64,000 nucleotides of DNA from NCBI GenBank assembly GCA_903921325.1, contig CAIXPL010000038.1, forward strand, positions 50,119 through 114,118. The letters run 5' to 3'. The position numbers and the translations under genes were made by a program. The notes beneath the pieces were generated by a model that was given only the letters and a program-made list of their open reading frames with translations, did no database searches and had not been told where the DNA came from. This stretch comes from an uncultured Pseudomonadota bacterium. GTDB lineage: Bacteria; Pseudomonadota; Gammaproteobacteria; Burkholderiales; SG8-39. This document shows, in pieces, positions 26,383 to 34,413 of the stretch (its first letter is position 1; each line of letters opens with the position of its first letter).

Positions 26383-26416
26383 AAACCCCCTAACGGGAGA
26401 CCCCGTTAGGGGGTTT
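26383..26416 (-). terminator. Strong minus-strand terminator in front of the 25309-26343 gene
   Basis: AACCCCCTAACGGG arms (26384-26397 and 26402-26415) form a 14-bp perfect stem with a tiny loop. On the minus strand it is followed by TTTTGTTTTT. It lies between two divergent gene starts, so it would stop minus-strand transcripts entering the gene from further right, or act as a leader attenuator. Confidence 0.8.
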
Positions 26417-26484
26417 GGTAAAACATGTGGTCCGGTATCTACTTGGCGGTGGCTCCCGGACGGTGCGTCGGCTTTGGGGGCAAC

Positions 26485-26500
26485 ACACTGTCAACAGTGT
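26485..26500. promoter_or_regulatory. Operator-like palindrome upstream of the prim-pol gene
   Basis: ACACTGT (26485-26491) and ACAGTGT (26494-26500) are perfect 7-bp arms with a 2-base centre, the geometry of a dimeric repressor site. It sits about 65 bases before the start at 26566, between the divergent transcription units. Confidence 0.55.
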
Positions 26501-26565
26501 AGCCCCACGGAACAAGGAATGCAAGATGGCCATGCCATCACAGCACTATCCTACTCGGGGGCTAT

Positions 26566-28443
26566 ATGGCAGCTGCTGCCAGATCACGCGCCCCTGAACG
26601 CCCGCAGCGTGCGGAGCAGCCCCTGGTGCTTGCATCGGGCAACGCTGCGGTCACGCCGTCATTGAGCAACGGCGGCAAGGCGACAAATATCTCGCCCTGG
26701 CCAGGTGTCAACCGCGATCCCACGCTATCCCGGCAACTCGCGACCCCGGCCGATCACTTTCGGCTCCTCGCACCGTCGCAAAACTATGAGCACCTGCTCT
26801 GGCTGCGTGGCCGCAAGGCCACCGAGGGTCGCGAGTGGTACCGGCTCAATCGTGAGACCGCGCTGCAGACACTGTCGAAATACACCGATGAACCTGAGGT
26901 TTTTGTCACACCGAACGAGTTCTATGGCTGGCGACTCATCCGGCTGCTGACCGGTCTCAACGCCTTCTACGTCGACATCGATGTGCACAACGGTGAGGCC
27001 TGCCCCGTGCGTACGGCGTGGAACGCGATAGGGCGCATCGAAACGGCGCGCATTCCCATCCCCAATATGATCGTGTACACGGGCCGTGGTGCCCACCTGT
27101 ACTGGCTCTTTGAGCGCACGCCAAAGCAAGCACTGCCGCGCTGGCAGGCCGTTCAGCGCACGCTGGTAACGCTCACCCGCGGTGACTCGGCCGTTGTCGA
27201 CGCCACGCGAGTGCTCCGCGTGGTCGGCAGCCGCAATACAGCAGCCGAGGATTCGGTGAAGCGCGCAGTCACCGCAGAGGTTCTCAATGACCAGAGATAT
27301 CAATTCGACTGGCTATGCGACCAGATCATTATCCCTCGCGCAGAAATCCGCGATCTGCGCGCAGCACGCGCCTGCAAGGATGCGAAAGAGGGTAGGGCCT
27401 CAGGGGCGCCCCGCAATCTTGGGTCCATCTACAAGGTGTGGTACCTGCGATACCAGGACCTCATAAAAATCAGCGACGCACATTGGTTCGGTGGCGTGCC
27501 CCAGGGTCATCGCAATCAGATGCTTATGCACATGGCGGTGAGCTTGAGCTGGTTCACACGCTCCGAGGCGCTGGTCAACGAAATCGAGCACGTGGCCGCG
27601 CATCACATGCCCAGCCTCACCGAATCCGAGATTCGCACATGCGTCTCATCGGTCGTCAAGCGCGCCACCGATGCGGCTGACGGTAAGCACTACGACTGGG
27701 GCGGACGCCAGGTCGATCCGCGTTACAAATTCAAGACAAGCACACTGTGGGAGACCTTCGGGGCACTGGTGACACCGGATCTGATGCCCCAGTTGCGCGC
27801 GATTTTGCCCGAAGAGGAACGCGCCAGACGGACGGAAGCCCGCCAGAAGGCCCGTAATCGGGCCGTGGAGGGCCGTTACACCACAAGTCGAATCTCGATG
27901 CGCGAAGCGCGCGACAAGCGCCGGGAAGAGGCCTTGCAGCTGCGCCAGCGCGGCTGGGGCACAGCGGCCATCGCGAAGCATCTGCAGGTGGACGAGTCTA
28001 CCGTACGACGCGATTGCAGGGCAGTGGTTCAAGCGGGCACGAGCGCCCCTCTTGTATACGACACATACGGGCTACGGCAGACCCAAATGAGTGAGGAAGC
28101 GCTCGTCTCCACGGTTTGGGCGATGCACGCAGAACGCTTAAGCGAGCGTGCAATTGCCACTAAAACAAAGACTTACAGAAAGCGCGTGCATCAGATACTC
28201 GAGACCCCGAGGTTGCCGTCCCAGTGTGGTACCTCGGCGGCAAACGCGCCCCTCTTGTATGTGGAGGGCTTTAGACCTCCCGAGCGAAGCGACCCGCCAG
28301 GCAGGGGGGTTGAAAGTGTTGTCTCCAACACGAGTAGCCGGAAGGGGGTGGTGGGGGAAGGTGTCCTTCCCCCGCCCTCTTCACCGGAGTCCAGTGCCGG
28401 CCAAGGCGGCGGCAGTGACCCGGCGACCGAACAGGAGCGGTGA
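26566..28443 (+). CDS. Archaeo-eukaryotic primase-like (prim-pol) protein with C-terminal HTH
   Basis: 625 aa. Three catalytic motifs of AEP primases are seen in order: 'LNAFYVDIDVHNG' (D137, D139), 'YTGRGAHLYWLFE' (H177), and 'AVVDATRVLRVVGSRN' (D212). A helical region follows, then a helix-turn-helix around residues 460-490 ('RQRGWGTAAIAKHLQVDEST'), and a second HTH-like stretch near 515-545. The C-terminal 80 aa are low-complexity Pro/Ser. It probably primes or initiates replication of the element or of transferred single strands. The ribosome site is weak (GGGGG four bases away), so the start could be slightly downstream. It heads a long + strand gene run. Confidence 0.7.
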   Translation: MAAAARSRAPERPQRAEQPLVLASGNAAVTPSLSNGGKATNISPWPGVNRDPTLSRQLATPADHFRLLAPSQNYEHLLWLRGRKATEGREWYRLNRETALQTLSKYTDEPEVFVTPNEFYGWRLIRLLTGLNAFYVDIDVHNGEACPVRTAWNAIGRIETARIPIPNMIVYTGRGAHLYWLFERTPKQALPRWQAVQRTLVTLTRGDSAVVDATRVLRVVGSRNTAAEDSVKRAVTAEVLNDQRYQFDWLCDQIIIPRAEIRDLRAARACKDAKEGRASGAPRNLGSIYKVWYLRYQDLIKISDAHWFGGVPQGHRNQMLMHMAVSLSWFTRSEALVNEIEHVAAHHMPSLTESEIRTCVSSVVKRATDAADGKHYDWGGRQVDPRYKFKTSTLWETFGALVTPDLMPQLRAILPEEERARRTEARQKARNRAVEGRYTTSRISMREARDKRREEALQLRQRGWGTAAIAKHLQVDESTVRRDCRAVVQAGTSAPLVYDTYGLRQTQMSEEALVSTVWAMHAERLSERAIATKTKTYRKRVHQILETPRLPSQCGTSAANAPLLYVEGFRPPERSDPPGRGVESVVSNTSSRKGVVGEGVLPPPSSPESSAGQGGGSDPATEQER

Positions 28444-28444
28444 C

Positions 28445-28813
28445 ATGGCAGCGCATTCATACGACGAGGTGCAGCTTGAGCGGTTTCGACAGATGGCCCC
28501 GGAGCTGGTCATGGCTCGTCTGGGGATTGCCTTCAAGCGTGACCCGACGTTTCGACCCGCAAAGGCGAGCCAGACCGTTCGGTTGCTCGTTGTCGACGGG
28601 AATAACGCGTTCGAGCTGCTGTCCACCGGCCACAAATGGTTTGACGCACGCACATCGCGCGGTGGGGCCGGCGCGATTGATCTCCTGATGCATCTCCGGC
28701 GAGTTCCATTTCGCGCCGCCGTTGCGACGCTGGTTGCTGCGACCCGTCGTGAGGATGTGCTCAGGCCGCACGGATGGTCGCCTAAGGACGACCAAACGTC
28801 TATTCAACAGTAG
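28445..28813 (+). CDS. Small primase-associated protein (CHC2/DUF3991-like core without cysteines)
   Basis: 122 aa from the ATG at 28445, one base after the prim-pol stop. The segment 'HKWFDARTSRGGAGAIDLLM' followed by 'HLRRVPFRAAVATLVAA' mirrors the N-terminal zinc-finger-like fold of many plasmid primase/Toprim proteins, where 'W.d..tg.GGgaidL..hl....f.eAv..L' is conserved. The zinc-binding cysteines are absent. Close linkage to the prim-pol gene suggests a partner or DNA-template recognition subunit. This is inference. Confidence 0.55.
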   Translation: MAAHSYDEVQLERFRQMAPELVMARLGIAFKRDPTFRPAKASQTVRLLVVDGNNAFELLSTGHKWFDARTSRGGAGAIDLLMHLRRVPFRAAVATLVAATRREDVLRPHGWSPKDDQTSIQQ

Positions 28814-28822
28814 GAAAATGCG

Positions 28823-29842
28823 ATGTCAGTTGAACTGATTTCTCAGCAGTGTTCAGCCACCGGGTTCAATCGCCGCTTGCTCGGCGATTGCCGCGATGGA
28901 ATGCGCCAATTGATTGCCGAGGGCGTGCGCGTGCAGATGTGCGTGACCAGTCCGCCCTATTGGCAACTGCGGGACTACGGAATCGACGGCCAATTCGGCT
29001 TAGAGCCGACGCTGACAGATTGGCTTGAAACAATGGTCGACGTGTTTTCGCTGGTGCGCGATCTCCTGGCCGACGATGGAACGCTGTGGCTGCAAATGGG
29101 AGACCGCTACAGGGAAAAGCAACTCGTCGGTCAATCGTGGAAATTGGCATTTGCCCTCCAGGACGATGGCTGGTATCTGCGCCAGGACATCATCTGGCAC
29201 AAGCCGAACCCGATGCCCGAGAGCGTTACGGATCGGTTTACAAAGGCGAACGAGTACCTGTTCTTGCTAAGCAAGAAACCGAGTTACTTTTTCGACCAGG
29301 ACTCAATTAGAGAACCAGTCAACGGTGGCGCTCACGCACGACGCTCGATATATAAAACGCCCGACGGGTGGGACCCTCGAATGGGTGCCGGAGGGCACGG
29401 CAACTACCACGCTGAAGGGCGCGAGAAAGGACGGCCGCTACCCCCGAAATCTGCGCTTGCCGGAGACGCAGACAGTGGCGCGTACTCTGACGGCAAATCG
29501 ACGCGGATGGGGCGCGGCGCGGGGTGGAGGGTTAAAAACAACCCGAGCACGTCCGAGGCGTTTTGCGACGTTCTCGACAGCCGAAATCGGCGCAACGTCT
29601 GGACGATACCCAGTGAGCCGTTTTCTGGCGCTCATTTCGCAACATTCCCCAAGGCGCTCATCGAGCCTTGCATCCTTGCAGGATCGCAGCCCGGTGACAT
29701 CGTGCTCGACCCGTTTATGGGCAGCGGCACCACCGCACAGGTCGCGCAGGCCCTCGGCCGGCGCTGGCTTGGCTGCGAGATCAACCCCGATTACCTGCAA
29801 TTACAGCACCAGCGCACCGCGCAGTCTGCCCTTCAACTGTAG
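28823..29842 (+). CDS. Beta-class site-specific DNA methyltransferase (N4-cytosine or N6-adenine)
   Basis: 339 aa. Motif IV 'VTSPPYWQLRDYG' (SPPY at 43-46) precedes motif I 'VLDPFMGSGTTAQ' (296-308), the beta-class order. SPPY is more common in N4-cytosine enzymes but also occurs in N6-adenine ones. The central region (about 165-260) is the likely target-recognition domain. TAGGA lies about eight bases before the ATG. No cognate endonuclease is adjacent, so it looks like an orphan, as often carried by plasmids and phages to evade host restriction. Confidence 0.88.
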   Translation: MSVELISQQCSATGFNRRLLGDCRDGMRQLIAEGVRVQMCVTSPPYWQLRDYGIDGQFGLEPTLTDWLETMVDVFSLVRDLLADDGTLWLQMGDRYREKQLVGQSWKLAFALQDDGWYLRQDIIWHKPNPMPESVTDRFTKANEYLFLLSKKPSYFFDQDSIREPVNGGAHARRSIYKTPDGWDPRMGAGGHGNYHAEGREKGRPLPPKSALAGDADSGAYSDGKSTRMGRGAGWRVKNNPSTSEAFCDVLDSRNRRNVWTIPSEPFSGAHFATFPKALIEPCILAGSQPGDIVLDPFMGSGTTAQVAQALGRRWLGCEINPDYLQLQHQRTAQSALQL

Positions 29843-29939
29843 GTGGCCTGAGTGTTGTCCGACACGCAACAGATCACCAGATGCGATCGACGCCCTCCCA
29901 TGTCGCGGAGCCGGTCGATTCCAAAACGGAGTAATCATC

Positions 29940-31097
29940 ATGAAGCATTCGAACATTGAATGGACGCACCACACCTTTAACCCGTGGGTCGGTTGCACCA
30001 AAGTGTCGCCCGGTTGCGACCACTGCTACGCCGAAGCATGGGATCGCCGCTTCGCAGTCAGTGGCCACGCGATGCGTTGGGGCCAAGGGAAGAAACGCCA
30101 ACGTACCAGCAGCACGAACTGGAAGCAGCCGTTACGCTGGAACCGCGAAGCGGAGGCATTGGGCATTCGCTACCGTGTCTTCTGTGCCTCGCTAGCGGAC
30201 GTCTTCGACAACCAAGTACCAACGACGTGGCGGCAGGACTTGTTTGCCCTTATCGAAAGGACACCCCAACTCGACTGGCTGTTGCTTACCAAGCGAGTTG
30301 GCAATGTGCGCAGCATGGTCCCGGCGCACTGGATCTCGACATCCTTTCAACACGGCCCCGATCCCAGCAACATCGACGCTGCGGGGTGGCCTCCCAACGT
30401 CTGGTTAGGTGCGTCGATTTGTAATCAGGAAGAGGCTGACAGGGAAATTCCAAAGCTGATCGATGTGCCCGCATCCGTTCGATTTCTCAGCATGGAGCCT
30501 CTGCTTGGTCCCGTTGATCTCACCCACCTGAACTCGGGACGCGAAGTGAACGAGATCGACAGCCTCACTCCCTATACCTGGGAGGAGGAAATCGACCTGT
30601 GGCGCGATTCGGAGGAAGACTGGCGGCTGTCTTTTGAAGATCACTACGGCCGCGCGCTTGGCGCACAACTTACCAGGCCGATGCACAACACTCTTGACTG
30701 GATCATTGTCGGTGGCGAGAGCGGACCCGATGCGAGGCCGATGCATCCCGACTGGGTCAGGAGCCTGCGCGATCAGTGTGAAACGGCTGGTGTTCCGTTC
30801 CACTTCAAGCAATGGGGGGAATGGAGGGAACCGCGCACCGGCGAGCGCTTCGATACGTCCATGGGGCGGGCTCAGCAAAAGCCCGCCTTCATTGTGACGC
30901 TCGATGGGATGGTGCACTGCTTCGAGACCGAAAAGACGCGCGTCAACGGGAAAGTAATGCTGTGGGTGGGCAAGAAGGCCGCCCGCCGCCTGCTCGACGG
31001 ACGCACCTGGGACAAGGTGCCCAGACCAATACGTCACACGATGGACCGCTACGCAACGGATGGCCTTGTGCAACCGATTCCAGTCAATCCGGACTAG
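29940..31097 (+). CDS. DUF5131 (phage Gp37/Gp68) three-cysteine protein
   Basis: 385 aa from the ATG at 29940. The frame extends further upstream only as an overlap with the methylase and is excluded. The N-terminus has the family signature 'WTHHTFNPWVGCTKVSPG' followed by 'CDHCYAE', with C19, C26 and C29. 'WLLLTKR' and 'IIVGGESG..ARPMHPDWV' further along are also characteristic. The cysteine set and fold suggest a radical-SAM-like or metal-binding enzyme; the activity is not established. The usual three-Cys partner gene (tcmP) is not seen next to it. An insertion at about residues 190-240 is rich in acidic residues. Confidence 0.85.
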   Translation: MKHSNIEWTHHTFNPWVGCTKVSPGCDHCYAEAWDRRFAVSGHAMRWGQGKKRQRTSSTNWKQPLRWNREAEALGIRYRVFCASLADVFDNQVPTTWRQDLFALIERTPQLDWLLLTKRVGNVRSMVPAHWISTSFQHGPDPSNIDAAGWPPNVWLGASICNQEEADREIPKLIDVPASVRFLSMEPLLGPVDLTHLNSGREVNEIDSLTPYTWEEEIDLWRDSEEDWRLSFEDHYGRALGAQLTRPMHNTLDWIIVGGESGPDARPMHPDWVRSLRDQCETAGVPFHFKQWGEWREPRTGERFDTSMGRAQQKPAFIVTLDGMVHCFETEKTRVNGKVMLWVGKKAARRLLDGRTWDKVPRPIRHTMDRYATDGLVQPIPVNPD

Positions 31098-31117
31098 AAA
31101 AAAACAAGGACATCATC

Positions 31118-31162
31118 ATGAAAACTGCACGTTTCACGAATACGACGGCGGTGACGGTATGA
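31118..31162 (+). CDS. 14-aa leader peptide coupled to the C5 methylase
   Basis: The reading frame 'MKTARFTNTTAVTV' has an AAGGA about eight bases before its ATG. Its TGA overlaps the ATG of the methylase (ATGA at 31159-31162). The methylase ATG has no good ribosome site of its own. The most likely role is delivering ribosomes to the methylase start. No attenuation hairpin was found. Confidence 0.5.
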   Translation: MKTARFTNTTAVTV

Positions 31163-33108
31163 GCCGCCACCAATCCACCACAGCGCCCGACGATGTGCGC
31201 GAGATTCGCCATTTCCATCTGTTCTGCGGGGTCGGCGGCGGGGCTAAAGGTTTTAACAAGGCGTCGCCGCGGGTTGGCAACCTGGTCGGCGCATTTCGAT
31301 GTCTTGGAGGCATAGACGTTGACGCGGCAGCAATTCGAGATTTCGAGCGATTGAGCGGATCTCGCGGGACTGTGCTCGATCTGTTCGATCGCAGCCAGTT
31401 CATCGACTTCCACGGCGTCGAGCCGCCGGCGGGCTGGCGTGAGGCGACTGCCGCCGACATTCGCGCGGCGGCAGGTTGGGAATACCCGCAGATAGTGTTT
31501 CTGTCGGCCCCTTGTAAGGGCTTCTCTGGTCTCCTGAGTGAGTCCAGAAGCAAAACACGGAAGTACCAGGCGCTCAATCGGCTCACGCTTCGGGGCGTGT
31601 GGCTCATGCTTGAAGCGTTCTCAGACGAGCCGCCCGATTTGATCGTATTCGAGAATGTGCCTCGCATCGCTAATCGCGGGCGCCCCCTTCTGGACCAAAT
31701 AGGCGAACTGCTGCGCCACTACGGGTACGCGGTCGCGGAAACGACGCATGACTGCGGCGAACTCGGGGCCTTGGCGCAGAGCCGCAAGCGCTTCCTGTTG
31801 GTCGCCCGTCACATTGAGAAGGTGCCCCCGTTCCTGTATGAGCCGGAGAAGAAGAGCCTGCAGTCGGTCGGTTCCGTCCTCGATCGGATGCCGCTCCCGG
31901 GCGACCCGACCGGCGGCCCCATGCATCGCGTTCCGCAGCTTCAGTGGAAGACGTGGGTGCGCCTGGCGTTCGTTGAAGCCGGTAGCGACTGGCGCAGCCT
32001 GAACAAGCTGGCGGTCGAAGACGGCATGCTGCGCGATTTCCTGGTCGTCCCTGAATACCGCTCCGGATATCTGGGCGTGAATCGCTGGGACGAGCCGAAC
32101 GGGACCGTTGCCGGACGCTCGGCTCCGAGCAACGGTTCATTCTCTGTCTCGGATCCGCGTTTCGGCCAGTCTGCCAAGTGGAATGACGGCCAGGCCTACG
32201 GCGTGCGCCGCTGGGGCGAGGCGAGTGGCACGATCGCCGGCCAAACCAACCCGGGGCAAGGCATCTACTCGGTGGCCGATCCTCGCCACTATAGCCCGGC
32301 CAAGCACTCCAACGAGTTTCGCATCATTCCCTGGAACCGGGCAGCTCAGTCGGTCACCAGTGCGCACGGAACCGGACAGGCGTTAGCTGATCCACGCATG
32401 AACTGGGGCGCGGGTGCGCATCAAGCGAAGCTGCACCTGACTGAATGGAGCAAGCCACACCCCGCTGTGACCGGTGCTCGGGGGCCATATAGCGGCGCAA
32501 CTGCAGTCGCAGACCCACGAGGTGGCGTGGATGCCAGTCGGCTGCACAGCAAGCGCTTTGTGACCCAATGGGACAAGCCGGCTCGCACTGTGATCTCTGG
32601 GAGCACGACCGGCGAGGGAGCCTATGCCGTCGCGGATCCCCGGCTGAGCATGGAGCGAGGCAAAGGCGACCCCTACTTGTCAGGCGGCCACTATGGCGTT
32701 GCAAAGTGGGGGCAACCCAGCGGGGCGGTGTCAGCTGCGGCCTGTCACGACAATAGCCGCTGGTCTGTTGCTGACCCGAGAATGCCTGTGGCTGCCGACA
32801 AACTGGTGGCGGTGATACGTGCGACCGACAACACCTGGCACCGCCCATTCACCACATTGGAGTTGGCGGCCTTGCAGTCGCTCGTCGATCCAGAAGAGGC
32901 ACTTGAATTGGACGGGCTGAGCGACAGCGACTGGCGCGAGCGCATCGGGAATGCGGTGCCTCCGGATGCAGCTCAAGCCATTGCAGAGGTCATGGGCACG
33001 ACCCTATTGCTGGCATGGTCCGGCGAAACCTTTCGGCTGTCCGCAACGCCCATTTGGGTACGGCCTGTTGCAATCGCATTGGCGGTCGTAAATGGGGGTG
33101 ACGCATGA
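31159..33108 (+). CDS. DNA cytosine-5 methyltransferase with tandem repeats between motifs VIII and IX
   Basis: 649 aa. Motif I 'LFCGVGGGAKGF' (22-32); motif IV 'SAPCKGFSG' with the catalytic C119 (PCK rather than the common PCQ); motif VI 'FENVP' (164-168); motif VIII 'QSRKRF' (207-212). Motif IX is 'RPFTTLELAALQSL' (562-575) and motif X 'RIGNAVPP' (595-602). The variable region is replaced or extended by six units of about 40 aa, each with a 'Y.V..W..P..TV.G' core and ending in 'VADPR' or similar. Ordinary enzymes have about one such pre-motif-IX element. The ATG at 31159 overlaps a 14-aa leader. Probably an orphan protective methylase; target unknown. Confidence 0.85.
   Translation: MSRHQSTTAPDDVREIRHFHLFCGVGGGAKGFNKASPRVGNLVGAFRCLGGIDVDAAAIRDFERLSGSRGTVLDLFDRSQFIDFHGVEPPAGWREATAADIRAAAGWEYPQIVFLSAPCKGFSGLLSESRSKTRKYQALNRLTLRGVWLMLEAFSDEPPDLIVFENVPRIANRGRPLLDQIGELLRHYGYAVAETTHDCGELGALAQSRKRFLLVARHIEKVPPFLYEPEKKSLQSVGSVLDRMPLPGDPTGGPMHRVPQLQWKTWVRLAFVEAGSDWRSLNKLAVEDGMLRDFLVVPEYRSGYLGVNRWDEPNGTVAGRSAPSNGSFSVSDPRFGQSAKWNDGQAYGVRRWGEASGTIAGQTNPGQGIYSVADPRHYSPAKHSNEFRIIPWNRAAQSVTSAHGTGQALADPRMNWGAGAHQAKLHLTEWSKPHPAVTGARGPYSGATAVADPRGGVDASRLHSKRFVTQWDKPARTVISGSTTGEGAYAVADPRLSMERGKGDPYLSGGHYGVAKWGQPSGAVSAAACHDNSRWSVADPRMPVAADKLVAVIRATDNTWHRPFTTLELAALQSLVDPEEALELDGLSDSDWRERIGNAVPPDAAQAIAEVMGTTLLLAWSGETFRLSATPIWVRPVAIALAVVNGGDA
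32068..32781 (+). repeat. Six divergent 40-aa repeats in the C5 methylase
   Basis: Units start near residues 304, 346, 387, 425, 466 and 511 (for example 'YLGVNRWDEPNGTVAG', 'AYGVRRWGEASGTIAG', 'RFVTQWDKPARTVISG'), and each ends in (S/A)DPR. They are too diverged at the DNA level to be recent, unlike the pentapeptide array nearby. Confidence 0.85.
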
Positions 33109-33192
33109 ATGTTTCGACGACAGGAGAGATTGAACAGCTCGTCCACTAACCCCACCTGCTCGTTGAGCGGGTGATACCTCAAGGATAGAACG

Positions 33193-33396
33193 ATGGAAAA
33201 GAAAAGCATTGAAGTGATGCTGGCCAAAGCGGTCGCAGCTGAACGGGAGGCCTGTGCCGCCATTGCATGGATTCACTTCATGGATACAGCGAAATTGAAG
33301 CGAGTGGATCCGGGCGATTCTGAGTTTTTCCAATGGTGTGGCGCAGACGCGATTCGGACGAGAGGAGAGGCGCATCTTAGGAGTCATGACTCATGA
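33193..33396 (+). CDS. Small hypothetical protein
   Basis: 67 aa with AAGGA eight bases before the ATG. It begins with a helix ('IEVMLAKAVAAEREACAAIA'), a pattern common in small phage proteins where a run of Ala/Glu precedes 'CAAIA'. The stop overlaps the next ATG (ATGA). A 14-codon frame at 33105-33149 lies between it and the methylase. Function unknown. Confidence 0.6.
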   Translation: MEKKSIEVMLAKAVAAEREACAAIAWIHFMDTAKLKRVDPGDSEFFQWCGADAIRTRGEAHLRSHDS

Positions 33397-33749
33397 GCGA
33401 CTGCGTCTGCGACTTCGACGAACCAGCGCAGATCTATTCGCAGACGGTTCGCAGCGCGAAAGCGGCGCATCGATGTCACGAGTGTTTTACCTGTATTTCG
33501 GTGGGCGCGCGGTACGAAGACGTCGCCATGCTGTTCGAGGGCAAGTGGTCGCATCGCAAAACCTGCCATCGATGCCTCGACCTGCGCGAGTGGGTACAGG
33601 CACACATACCGTGTTTCTGCTGGACGCACGGTAGCGTGCTTCACGACGCGAAGGAGACAGTGCAGCAATACGCGCACGCAGCCCCTGGCCTTTTCATGGG
33701 ATGGGCACGACGGCAAATCGCAATCGACCGCGCCATGAAGCTCGGATGA
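33393..33749 (+). CDS. Cysteine-rich hypothetical protein, likely zinc-binding
   Basis: 118 aa containing about nine cysteines, several paired: 'DCVCDF', 'RCHECFTC', 'TCHRCLDL' and 'PCFCW'. The arrangement 'A.HRCHECFTCISVGARYED' then 'SHRKTCHRCLDL' is like small phage proteins that fold around zinc. ATGA overlaps connect it to both neighbours. No enzymatic role assigned. Confidence 0.65.
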   Translation: MSDCVCDFDEPAQIYSQTVRSAKAAHRCHECFTCISVGARYEDVAMLFEGKWSHRKTCHRCLDLREWVQAHIPCFCWTHGSVLHDAKETVQQYAHAAPGLFMGWARRQIAIDRAMKLG

Positions 33750-33922
33750 ACACGAGCAGTACACAAGCACAACCCGTCCACAAAATCCCTTCCCTCGGAA
33801 AGCATGCCCCCAAGGACACCCCGCAAGCCATGATTTTTACGGTCTTTGACTTCTATCGCGACGAACAAGGCGCACGCTTCGCGCAGGCTCCTTGCAATCC
33901 AACGCCCGGAGGCAACACATGA
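33746..33922 (+). CDS. Small hypothetical protein
   Basis: 58 aa, starting at an ATG that overlaps the previous stop and ending in an overlap with the pentapeptide-repeat gene. The middle 'AMIFTVFDFYRDEQGARFAQ' looks structured, while the ends are polar. Not recognised. The coupling on both sides is the main evidence that it is translated. Confidence 0.5.
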   Translation: MNTSSTQAQPVHKIPSLGKHAPKDTPQAMIFTVFDFYRDEQGARFAQAPCNPTPGGNT

Positions 33923-34413
33923 GCACACAAGCAAAACCCTCGGACACTATCGAAATTCATCACCGAGTTAATCACGGCGTCCTGTTCGAGCACACCTGCG
34001 CGCACAACACATTAAAAACCACCCTGCAGGCCGCAGTAGGCGCTGGGGTGAGCTTGCTGCTCGCGGACTTGAACGGCGCGGACTTGAGCGGCGCGGACTT
34101 GTTCGGCGCGGACTTGACCGGCGCGGATTTGATCGGCGCGGACTTGAACGGCGCGGACTTGTTCGGCGCGGACTTGTTCGGCGCGAACTTGACCGGCGCG
34201 AACTTGACCGGCGCGTACCTAAGCGGCGCGAACTTGACCGGCGCGAACTTGACCGGCGCCGTCTTGATCGGCGCGAACTTGACCGGCGCGGATTTGATCG
34301 GCGCGGACTTGACCGGCGCCGTCTTGATCGGCGCGTACCTAAGCGGCGCGAATCTGGAAGGTGCGTACCTAAGCGGCGCGAATCTGGAAGGTGCGTACCG
34401 GCCCGGCCCGTAG
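33919..34413 (+). CDS. Pentapeptide-repeat protein
   Basis: 164 aa from the ATG at 33919. The first 48 residues are a non-repeat cap ('IHHRVNHGVLFEHTCAHNT'). The rest is about 23 A(D/N)LxG pentapeptides ending abruptly in 'GAYRPGP'. Such proteins form a right-handed quadrilateral beta helix. Some (Qnr, MfpA) mimic DNA and protect gyrase, but many have no known role, and nothing here singles out gyrase. It is the last gene in a chain of ATGA-coupled genes. The array is unusually regular, with few Y, F or R residues at the variable positions. Confidence 0.9.
   Translation: MSTQAKPSDTIEIHHRVNHGVLFEHTCAHNTLKTTLQAAVGAGVSLLLADLNGADLSGADLFGADLTGADLIGADLNGADLFGADLFGANLTGANLTGAYLSGANLTGANLTGAVLIGANLTGADLIGADLTGAVLIGAYLSGANLEGAYLSGANLEGAYRPGP
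34063..34407 (+). repeat. 15-bp tandem DNA repeat (23 copies) coding for pentapeptides
   Basis: The unit is GCGGACTTGANCGGC or close variants, in perfect 15-base register across 345 bases. Near-identity at the nucleotide level points to recent slippage expansion. It also keeps the opposite strand open, producing a spurious antisense frame. Confidence 0.95.

Noticed and set aside
29325..29939. Upstream extension of the DUF5131 gene
   Set aside because: It overlaps the beta-class methylase in another frame; the family signature begins right after the ATG at 29940.
33105..33149. 14-codon frame overlapping the C5 methylase stop
   Set aside because: ATGA overlap is suggestive, but there is no ribosome site and no coupled downstream gene, unlike the leader at 31118.
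33380..33396. ATGACTCAT-like sequence also found near 40256
   Set aside because: Too short to be called a repeat or operator; the first copy is inside coding sequence.
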